This document shows positions 1-5,598 of a stretch of 7,774 bases of DNA, piece after piece. The DNA lies in NCBI GenBank assembly GCA_048217285.1, contig DBFWVW010000084.1:1-7774 (forward strand). Reading direction: 5' to 3'. The position numbers were made by a program, and so were the translations under genes. Positions within the stretch are counted from its first letter, which is position 1. Each line of letters begins with the position of its first letter. Source of the stretch: CAG-103 sp048217285 (GTDB taxonomy: Bacteria; Bacillota; Clostridia; Oscillospirales; Oscillospiraceae). The notes below the pieces were generated by a model. That model had not been told where the DNA came from. It ran no database searches and saw nothing but the letters and a program-made list of their open reading frames with translations.

Positions 1-7
1 TTATAAT

Positions 8-36
8 ATCATACCCTACAAACCGGCGGATTTCAA
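8..36 (-). promoter_or_regulatory. Leftward promoter at the window edge
   Basis: Read on the minus strand, a -35 box TTGAAA (31-36) is followed by a 17-base spacer and a -10 box TATGAT (8-13). Each box is one or two mismatches from the SigA/sigma-70 consensus, and the spacing is ideal. It lies just after the stop codon of the desulfurase gene and points out of the window, so it probably starts transcription of the next gene to the left, which cannot be seen. No intrinsic terminator hairpin separates it from the desulfurase gene, so read-through from the isp operon is also possible. Confidence 0.55.
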
Positions 37-49
37 TACACAATCTGCA

Positions 50-1171
50 TCAACCCGCGCGCAGGATCTCTTGAAACACGCGCGCCGTGCGCGCGATCTC
101 CGCATCCGTATTAAAAGGCGACAGGCTCAGGCGCACGGTACCGGTCTCCAATGTTCCAGCCGTGCGGTGCGCAACCGGCGCACAGTGCAGCCCCGCGCGC
201 ACGGCAATGCCGTATTGCGCGAGCTTCTGCGCCAGCAGTTCGCTGTCCATATTCCGGCAGCGGACGGACAGCACAGCCGACTGGAACGCCGGATCGGGCG
301 CTGCAAACACCTCCAGCCGCGGCTGCGCACGCAGCTGCGCCGTCAAGCGCTGCGCGAGCCGTCGCTCCCGCTGCTCGATATTTCCGACGCCCTGCGCCGA
401 CAAATAGCGGATCCCGGCGAGCAGGCCCGCGATGCCGGGGACATTGTGCGTCCCGGCCTCAAGCCGGTCGGGCAATTCCTCGGGCATATCCTGCAGCACG
501 CTCTGAGAACCGGTGCCGCCACACAGCAGCGGCTTCGGCTGCGCAAAGCACAGCAAGATACCCGTGCCCTGCGGGCCGAGCAGCCCCTTATGCCCCGGTA
601 CGGCCACGAACGCCGCGCCGAGTTCCGCCGCGTCGAGTTCCACACAGCCGGCTGCCTGCGAAGCATCCACAATCAGTGGGACGCCCGCAGCGGCGCAAAG
701 TTCCGCGATCTCCTGCACAGGCAGCAGATAGCCGAACACGTTCGAAACCATCGTACACACGGCCGCCTTCGCACCCGGCAGCGCGCGCCGGAAGGCGCTG
801 ACCGCCGCCTCCGGATCGAAGAGCGGACTCTCCGCCACACGCACCTGCGCACCCAGCACATGGAGCGGGCGCGTGACGGAATTATGCTCATAGCCCGAGA
901 TCACGACCGGATCACCGGGCGAGACGAGCGAGTGGATCGCGATATTGAGTGCATGCGTCGCATTCATGGTGAACACGACGCGCTCCGGCTCCGGAATATG
1001 AAACAATTCCGCCGCCGCTACCCTGCAACGAAACACCGTGTCAGCCGCGCGCATGGCAGCGCTGTGGTCGCCGCGGCCGGGACTCGCCATCGTGCGCATG
1101 GCCATAGCCGTCGCGCGCACCACCGACGGCGGCTTGAGCAGGCTCGTAGCCGCCGAGTCCAGATAAATCAT
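50..1171 (-). CDS. Cysteine desulfurase family PLP enzyme (class V aminotransferase fold)
   Basis: A full-length 373-residue fold-type I PLP enzyme of the NifS/SufS-like group. Family members remove sulfur (or selenium) from cysteine (or selenocysteine) and hold it as a persulfide. Visible motifs are the start IYLDSAATS, the cofactor-stacking His96 in YEHNSVTRPL, Asp169 and Gln172 in VDASQAAG, the Schiff-base Lys195 in PGHKGLLGPQGTG, and candidate catalytic Cys330 in RAGLHCAPVAHRTAGT. This form of the motifs resembles the subgroup typified by Enterococcus EF2568 (TIGR01977), recalled from family knowledge and not searched. The ATG overlaps the TGA of the upstream DUF3343 gene by four bases (ATGA). 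A near-perfect AGGAGGTGA site sits inside the end of that gene, which indicates translational coupling. Whether sulfur or selenium is the physiological cargo cannot be told from this gene alone. A general housekeeping IscS role is less likely because no iscU, sufU or thiI is adjacent. Confidence 0.88.
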   Translation of the reverse strand: MIYLDSAATSLLKPPSVVRATAMAMRTMASPGRGDHSAAMRAADTVFRCRVAAAELFHIPEPERVVFTMNATHALNIAIHSLVSPGDPVVISGYEHNSVTRPLHVLGAQVRVAESPLFDPEAAVSAFRRALPGAKAAVCTMVSNVFGYLLPVQEIAELCAAAGVPLIVDASQAAGCVELDAAELGAAFVAVPGHKGLLGPQGTGILLCFAQPKPLLCGGTGSQSVLQDMPEELPDRLEAGTHNVPGIAGLLAGIRYLSAQGVGNIEQRERRLAQRLTAQLRAQPRLEVFAAPDPAFQSAVLSVRCRNMDSELLAQKLAQYGIAVRAGLHCAPVAHRTAGTLETGTVRLSLSPFNTDAEIARTARVFQEILRAG

Positions 1172-1428
1172 ACCGTCACCTCCTGGTAAGTGCCATCTTC
1201 CAGCAGGCGATACACCTTCCCCCGCTGGATTGCTGCGCGGTCCAGGAGCGCCAGCGCACGAACCAGACGGGATTCATATAGTTTGACGCAATAAGTGCAT
1301 CCGGTTTTTGAAACGCTTTGCGGTGCTTTGAGCACAGTGGCGGTAATACCCGCGCGCTCGAGCACCTGCGATGACCGCTGTGCATAGGTCAGCGACCGGC
1401 ACATGATCAGACAATAGCGCTGCATCAT
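1168..1428 (-). CDS. DUF3343 family small protein, putative sulfur/selenium carrier-like
   Basis: An 86-residue protein that looks like the DUF3343 family (PF11823), which databases describe as putative Se/S carrier-like. It begins with a beta strand (MMQRYCLIMC), followed by a helix, then a strand and the loop KTGCTYC. That loop gives a CxxC pair at Cys44 and Cys47; Cys6 and Cys10 are near the N terminus. The start is well supported by GGGAGGGAG six bases or so before ATG; a second ATG follows immediately. Its stop overlaps the start of the desulfurase gene by four bases, so the two are almost certainly co-translated. The inferred role is to accept persulfide or perselenide from the desulfurase, by analogy with TusA/YedF-like carriers. 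No biochemical role is firmly established for the family as far as I know. No selD or molybdenum hydroxylase gene is visible in the window to confirm a selenium role. Confidence 0.75.
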   Translation of the reverse strand: MMQRYCLIMCRSLTYAQRSSQVLERAGITATVLKAPQSVSKTGCTYCVKLYESRLVRALALLDRAAIQRGKVYRLLEDGTYQEVTV

Positions 1429-1481
1429 GAGCTCCCTCCCACATCGTTATGTCTCATTCTATGCGGGAGCGGTGCGGGCGT

Positions 1482-1961
1482 TTACGAAATCTGTTCAATC
1501 AAGACAACTGCGTGCGCAGCGATGCCCTCGCGCGCGCCGGTGAAGCCGAGGCCCTCCTCGGTCGTCGCCTTGACGCTGACGCGGTCAATATTCATGTCCA
1601 TGCACTGCGCCAGATTACAGCGCATCTGCGCGATGTACGGCGCGAGCTTCGGTGCCTGGGCAAGCACCGTGCAGTCCAAATTGCCGACCGTGTATCCGGC
1701 CGCACTCAGGCGCGCCATTACCTCGCGCAGCAACGTCAGACTGTCCGCACCGGCATAAGCCGGGTCATTGTCTGGGAAAAGGTGGCCGATGTCCCCCAGA
1801 GCCGCCGCGCCGAGCAGCGCGTCCATGACGGCGTGCGTGAGCACATCGGCGTCCGAGTGGCCAAGCAGGCCGGCCTCGTGCGGGATGTCCACACCGCCGA
1901 GGATGAGCTTACGTCCGGAGACAAGCCTGTGCACATCATAGCCGTGACCAATGCGCATCAT
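1482..1961 (-). CDS. ispF: 2-C-methyl-D-erythritol 2,4-cyclodiphosphate synthase (IspF)
   Basis: This enzyme of the MEP isoprenoid pathway cyclises CDP-ME 2-phosphate to ME-cPP with release of CMP. It works as a cytosolic homotrimer with a bound divalent metal. At 159 residues the length is standard. The metal ligands Asp9 and His11 are in GHGYDVH, and His43 follows GHSDADVLTH. The loop LFPDNDPAY (61-69) and the signature KATTEEGLGFTG (131-142), which helps bind the cytidine diphosphate, are intact. The start ATG overlaps the ispD stop by four bases (ATGA), with a GAGAAGG site a little further upstream than ideal. A second ATG is adjacent, so the first residue is uncertain by one. Direct ispD-ispF adjacency is common, and some bacteria fuse the two. 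A 53-base gap without promoter or terminator separates it from the DUF3343 gene, so transcription probably continues. Confidence 0.97.
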   Translation of the reverse strand: MMRIGHGYDVHRLVSGRKLILGGVDIPHEAGLLGHSDADVLTHAVMDALLGAAALGDIGHLFPDNDPAYAGADSLTLLREVMARLSAAGYTVGNLDCTVLAQAPKLAPYIAQMRCNLAQCMDMNIDRVSVKATTEEGLGFTGAREGIAAHAVVLIEQIS

Positions 1962-2683
1962 GCCTGACTGCGCCTTCTCAGGATAGATTCCGCAAGCTCG
2001 ATATCGATCGGCGTCGTGATCTTGAGGTTCTCGTCCGAACCCTGTGTCACGACCGGCTTGACACGCAGCTGCTCCACGGCCGAGCAGTCATCCGTGATGG
2101 CCAGATGCTTGCGCATGGCGTTCGTGAGCGCGGCCTTGATGAGATCCGCCTGAAACACCTGCGGCGTCTGAATGGCGGTGAGCGTCGCGCGCTCGGGCGT
2201 TCCGGTAATGACGCCGCCGGCCGTAATCTTGACCGTGTCGCGCACCGGGATGCCGGGCGCGGCCGCGCGGTTCTTTTTTGCCGCCTGAACGGTCTCGGTG
2301 ATGACGGCGTCCGTCACAAGTGGCCGTGCTGCATCGTGGATGCCGATGAGCGTCGCCTTGCCGCTCGCCGCAAGCACGCCGGCCAGCGAGGACTCAGCAC
2401 GCGTCATACCGCCGACGACGACCTTGGTCATCTTCGTCAGACCATACCGGTCGCGCAGCGCCGCGATCTCCTCAAGGCGGGACGTACGCGTCACAACAAT
2501 GAGCTCGTCCACGGCAGCACAGTTTTGCATTGCCTGCAACGAGCGCACGAGCACCGGCACACCGCCAACCTCCATCATCAGTTTGTCGCGGCCCATCCGC
2601 TTGGAAGAACCGGCCGCCAGAACGACCATCGTGCAAAACGGCTTGCCGATGAGCTTTGCTTTGATCTTTCCGTAGAGTGCCAT
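1958..2683 (-). CDS. ispD: 2-C-methyl-D-erythritol 4-phosphate cytidylyltransferase (IspD)
   Basis: This enzyme transfers CMP from CTP to MEP to give CDP-ME in the MEP pathway. The 241-residue protein has the nucleotidyltransferase signature LAAGSSKRMGRDK (22-34), followed by IHDAARPLV (115-123), PVRDTVK (146-152), TPQVF (173-177) and the C-terminal GSDENLKITTP (215-225). These are the usual CTP- and MEP-binding elements. The start at 2683 was chosen because AAAGGAG lies seven to eight bases upstream. An in-frame ATG at 2713 has no such site and would place the leader in the protein. About 17 residues (MALYGKIKAKLIGKPFC) precede the catalytic domain, slightly more than in E. coli. It is the first gene of its transcript, behind the promoter at 2736-2764, and overlaps ispF by four bases. 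Confidence 0.96.
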   Translation of the reverse strand: MALYGKIKAKLIGKPFCTMVVLAAGSSKRMGRDKLMMEVGGVPVLVRSLQAMQNCAAVDELIVVTRTSRLEEIAALRDRYGLTKMTKVVVGGMTRAESSLAGVLAASGKATLIGIHDAARPLVTDAVITETVQAAKKNRAAAPGIPVRDTVKITAGGVITGTPERATLTAIQTPQVFQADLIKAALTNAMRKHLAITDDCSAVEQLRVKPVVTQGSDENLKITTPIDIELAESILRRRSQA

Positions 2684-2735
2684 GGGATCGCTCCTTTCCA
2701 AAATATCCGGCATTTATACGCATTTCTTGTTACAC

Positions 2736-2764
2736 ATTATAATCAAAAATCCGATCCCACGCAA
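2736..2764 (-). promoter_or_regulatory. Promoter of the ispD-ispF-DUF3343-desulfurase operon
   Basis: On the minus strand a perfect -10 box TATAAT (2736-2741) follows a -35 box TTGCGT (2759-2764) after a 17-base spacer. The -35 is only moderately good, but the -10 is consensus and the surrounding sequence is AT-rich, unlike the flanking genes. Transcription would start near 2729, giving a leader of roughly 45 bases before the ispD start. It lies directly after the terminator of the upstream operon, which supports an independent transcript. Confidence 0.72.
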
Positions 2765-2776
2765 GGTTCTGGCAGC

Positions 2777-2809
2777 AAAAAACATCCCTGCACAAATCGT
2801 GCAGGGATG
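2777..2809 (-). terminator. Intrinsic terminator after ispH-rpsA
   Basis: An 11-base-pair perfect hairpin (2783-2793 with 2799-2809; arms CATCCCTGCAC and GTGCAGGGATG) has a five-base loop. On the minus strand it is followed by six T residues (2782-2777). The stem can be extended by three A-T pairs to 2780-2812. It lies 11 to 15 bases after the ispH-rpsA stop codon and should end that transcript. The opposite strand has only a short T run after the stem, so it is mainly a leftward terminator. Confidence 0.9.
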
Positions 2810-2823
2810 TTTCGAGACAGTAA

Positions 2824-4887
2824 TTACTCGTCGATCTCGTCGTCGTCGATCTCAGGGATGTTGCCGGTGGCCTCGCCGGTAGCGGACACTTCGTACACCA
2901 GAGCGTCTGCTTCCGGAGCCTGCGGCTTCTTCACCGGGCGCTCACGCACCGGAGCCGGCTCGGGAGCGGTCAGCGCACGGATGGACAGGGAGATCTTGTG
3001 CTTCTCCTCGTCGATCGCAGTGATCTTCGCATCGACGATGTCGCCAACGGTCAGAACCTCATCGGGCTTGCCGATGCGGCGGTTGGCGATCTGAGAGATG
3101 TGGATCAGGCCGTCCACACCGGGCAGCACCTCGGCGAACGCGCCGAAGGGCATAAGCTTGACGATGGTGACCTTCGCCACATCGCCAACCTGGAAGGTCG
3201 TCGTGAACTTGGTCCAGGGGTTGCCATTGGGATCCTTGTAGCCAAGGGAGATCTTGTGGTTCTCCGCGTCGAAGCTGATGACATAGACATCGACCTCATC
3301 GCCGACGGACAGAACGTCGGACGGCTGCTTGATGCGGCTCCAGCTCAGCTCAGAGACATGCACCATACCGTCAATGCCGCCGATATCGACGAATGCGCCG
3401 TAGGACGTCAAGGACTTGACGACGCCGTGATAATGCTTGCCAACCTCGATCTCGCTCCAGATCTTCTCGGCGCGCTCGCGGCGCTCCTTCTGGGCAACGG
3501 CACGGATGGAACCGACGACGCGCTTACGGCCACGGTTGACCTCGGTGATCTTCAGGCGCACGGTCTGGCCAACGAGCTCGGACATGGCAGCGTCCTTCGG
3601 CAGGCCGGACTGGGAAGCGGGAACGAACACACGAATGCCCTTCACGGACACAACGATGCCGCCCTTATTGTCCTCGGTAACATTGCCCTCGACGATCTCG
3701 CCGCTCTCCTGTGCCTCCTCGATGGAAGCCCAGTTCTTCACGGCATCGAGACGCTTCTTGGAGAGCATCGCAGTGCCTTCCACGTCGTTGACGCGCACGA
3801 CACTCGCCTCAATGGTGTCGCCGACGTGCAGAACATCTTCAACCTTGATGCCATCGTCGGTGAACTCGCTGGTCGGGATGAAGCCGGAATACTTGGTGCC
3901 GATATCGACACTGATCTCGGTGCCAGAAATGGCCACGACCGTACCGGTTACCTTTTCTCCATTATATATAGGCTTGAGAGATGCCTCCAGCATTTCATCA
4001 AAATTTTCAGTCTCCATGGGATTTTCTTGAGTCAGGATCTCGTCGCTCATCTTTTGTTTTACCTCCTTAATGATCCATGCAGGCACGGAGGCCCCGGCTG
4101 TCAGGCCGACCGTATCCACATGTACGAACGCGCTTGTATCAAGCTGCGCTGCGTTTTCAATAAATTGCACGTTTGCGCACGCACCGCGGCAGATCTCGTA
4201 GAGATGGCGGCTATTGGCGCTGTGGCTGCCGCCGACAACGACCATTGCGTCGCAGTCGCAGGCCATTTGCGCGGCCTCTGTCTGACGTGTAAACGTAGCA
4301 CCACATATTGTATCAAACAATTTTGCGTTTGTACACTGTTTTTTTATGATTTTCTGACATTCCAGCAGTTTCTCTTGCGTTTGGGTCGTCTGGATGACGA
4401 CAGTCAGCGGTTTTGCACAGTCGATGGTCCCGTCAGCGATGCGCGCGGCGAGTTCCGCGGCGTCATTGACCACGACCGGCGCTTCACACCAGCCGCAGAT
4501 GGCCCGCACCTCCGGGTGGCCGGCCGCGCCGATGATGACCGGCTGCCGCCCCTTGGCGGAAGCCTCGGCCACAATCTCATGGATGCGCTTGACCTTCGGG
4601 CAGGTTGCATCATACACCGTCGCACCCGTGCGCTGCACCGCCTCAAACTCCGCACGGCTGACGCCGTGGGAACGGATGATGACAGCCGCACCCTGCGGAA
4701 TCTGCTCCGGCCCGTCCACGACCGTGAGGCCTTCGGACTGCAGGTGCCGCACCACGTCGTCATTATGGATGAGCTCACCGAGACTGTAACAGTTTTGCTC
4801 GGCGGCGAGCATTTCCTCGGCCATCTTCACCGACCGGCTGACGCCGAAGCAGAAACCGGCCGACTTGGCAACGATCAGGTTCTTCAC
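2824..4887 (-). CDS. ispH-rpsA: Fused 4-hydroxy-3-methylbut-2-enyl diphosphate reductase (IspH) and ribosomal protein S1
   Basis: One 687-residue frame joins two proteins. Residues 1-280 are IspH, the last MEP-pathway enzyme, which reduces HMBPP to IPP and DMAPP with a [4Fe-4S] cluster. Cluster ligands are Cys13 (GFCFGV), Cys96 (ATCPKV) and Cys195 (ICGATFTRQ). Substrate-binding His41, His74 (RSHG), His124 and Glu126 (GHPEV), Thr167/168 (QTTQT) and Ser267 (TAGAS) are all present. Residues about 311-380, 396-464, 482-550 and 567-636 are four S1 RNA-binding repeats; repeats three and four carry the clear forms SYGAFVDIGGIDGMVHVSEL and FGAFAEV-GVDGLIHIS. A proline-rich, then acidic tail ends in DDDEIDE. 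The start is GTG at 4887, overlapping the cmk stop by four bases (GTGA), with GGAGG seven bases upstream; an upstream ATG at 4929 lies inside cmk and lacks support. IspH-S1 fusions are known in Clostridia. An internal ribosome binding site sits at the domain junction (separate entry). Confidence 0.96.
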   Translation of the reverse strand: MKNLIVAKSAGFCFGVSRSVKMAEEMLAAEQNCYSLGELIHNDDVVRHLQSEGLTVVDGPEQIPQGAAVIIRSHGVSRAEFEAVQRTGATVYDATCPKVKRIHEIVAEASAKGRQPVIIGAAGHPEVRAICGWCEAPVVVNDAAELAARIADGTIDCAKPLTVVIQTTQTQEKLLECQKIIKKQCTNAKLFDTICGATFTRQTEAAQMACDCDAMVVVGGSHSANSRHLYEICRGACANVQFIENAAQLDTSAFVHVDTVGLTAGASVPAWIIKEVKQKMSDEILTQENPMETENFDEMLEASLKPIYNGEKVTGTVVAISGTEISVDIGTKYSGFIPTSEFTDDGIKVEDVLHVGDTIEASVVRVNDVEGTAMLSKKRLDAVKNWASIEEAQESGEIVEGNVTEDNKGGIVVSVKGIRVFVPASQSGLPKDAAMSELVGQTVRLKITEVNRGRKRVVGSIRAVAQKERRERAEKIWSEIEVGKHYHGVVKSLTSYGAFVDIGGIDGMVHVSELSWSRIKQPSDVLSVGDEVDVYVISFDAENHKISLGYKDPNGNPWTKFTTTFQVGDVAKVTIVKLMPFGAFAEVLPGVDGLIHISQIANRRIGKPDEVLTVGDIVDAKITAIDEEKHKISLSIRALTAPEPAPVRERPVKKPQAPEADALVYEVSATGEATGNIPEIDDDEIDE
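4048..4068 (-). promoter_or_regulatory. Internal Shine-Dalgarno and ATG at the IspH/S1 junction
   Basis: Inside the fusion gene, the minus strand reads AAGGAGGT (4061-4068), then ten bases, then ATG (4048-4050), which is Met280 of the fusion. This is a full anti-SD match, in the fusion's own reading frame, at the end of the IspH domain and before the first S1 repeat. Initiation here would give a free S1 protein of about 408 residues starting MSDEIL. The spacing is slightly long but within the workable range. The codons it occupies (Ile-Lys-Glu-Val-Lys) are ordinary in composition, so chance or a relic of the pre-fusion rpsA start is also possible. Confidence 0.6.
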
Positions 4888-5576
4888 GCGTTTGCCTCCA
4901 GTCCGAAGCGCGCGCGGATGGCCGCGCACACGGCGTCAATGCTCTCATCCAGCGTGAGGCCGCTCGTGTCGATGCGCACGGCATCCTCCGCCGCCCTGAG
5001 CGGCGCGACAGCCCGGTGCGTATCATCATAATCGCGCTGCTCAAGTTCGCGCAGCACGTCGGCATAGGCCTCCTGAATGCCCTTTTCCTGCTGCTGGCGC
5101 CAGCGGCGCTGTGCACGACACTCCGCCGAGGCGGACAGAAAAATCTTCAGTCCGGCATCCGGGAGCACGACCGTGCCGATGTCACGTCCATCCATGACGA
5201 CGCTGTGCGTGCGGGCAAGGCTGCGCTGCATATCCAGCAAAAACGCGCGCACGACCGCCAGCGCCGACACACGCGAAGCGAGGATCGACACCTCCGGCAG
5301 GCGGATCGTCTCCGAGACGTCCTCGCCGTCGAGCAGCATTCGCTGCTCTCCGGCAGGGTCATAGACCAGCTCAATCTTCAGCTCCGGCAGCAGCGCCTGT
5401 ATGGCATCGGCATCCGAGCAATCGACGCCGGCCCGCTCGCCGGCAAGGCCGACCGTGCGGTAGATCGCGCCGGTATCCACATAGATGAGCCCAAAGCGGC
5501 GCGCGGCCGCGCGGGCGATTGTGCTCTTGCCGGCGCCGGACGGACCGTCGATGGCAACGGTGATATGTGTATCCAA
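4884..5576 (-). CDS. cmk: Cytidylate kinase
   Basis: This cytosolic enzyme phosphorylates CMP and dCMP with ATP, recycling the CMP released by, for example, IspF and phospholipid synthesis. The 230-residue protein has a P-loop GPSGAGKS (11-18), the substrate-site segment YVDTGAIYR (32-40), the DGEDVSETIRLPEVS segment (83-97), which lies in the CMP-binding insert, and MDGRDIGTVV (128-137). The lid arginines and RDYDD (181-185) follow. The start is taken as TTG at 5576, giving MDTHITVAIDG. It is preceded by AAAGGAAA, and no ATG or GTG is available near the P-loop; longer upstream readings run back through the flavoprotein gene. It starts 22 bases after the flavoprotein stop and overlaps the ispH GTG start. 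A cmk gene next to an S1 gene is an old and widespread arrangement (cmk-rpsA in E. coli, cmk-ypfD in Bacillus). Confidence 0.94.
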   Translation of the reverse strand: MDTHITVAIDGPSGAGKSTIARAAARRFGLIYVDTGAIYRTVGLAGERAGVDCSDADAIQALLPELKIELVYDPAGEQRMLLDGEDVSETIRLPEVSILASRVSALAVVRAFLLDMQRSLARTHSVVMDGRDIGTVVLPDAGLKIFLSASAECRAQRRWRQQQEKGIQEAYADVLRELEQRDYDDTHRAVAPLRAAEDAVRIDTSGLTLDESIDAVCAAIRARFGLEANA

Positions 5577-5598
5577 AACGTTCGTTTCCTTTCGTGCG

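Noticed and set aside
71..1189. 372-codon plus-strand open frame opposite the desulfurase gene
   Set aside because: It is an arginine-rich antisense shadow of a gene with an intact PLP-enzyme sequence. It shows no domain signature.
1429..1481. Possible promoter or terminator between ispF and the DUF3343 gene
   Set aside because: No paired -35/-10 boxes with proper spacing and no hairpin with a T run were found. The gap only holds the ribosome binding site.
2684..2758. Seven-base inverted repeat GGGATCG (2684-2690) and CGATCCC (2752-2758) flanking the ispD leader
   Set aside because: One arm lies in the promoter spacer upstream of the predicted start, so it cannot fold in the mRNA. The other arm overlaps the ribosome site, and the arms are far apart. 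Chance is likely.
2998..5031. Very long (677-codon) open frame on the plus strand opposite ispH-rpsA and cmk
   Set aside because: It is antisense to well-recognised genes. Its translation is rich in Asp, Leu, His, Arg and Ala without any recognisable domain, as expected from codon bias in GC-rich DNA. No ribosome site or promoter was seen.
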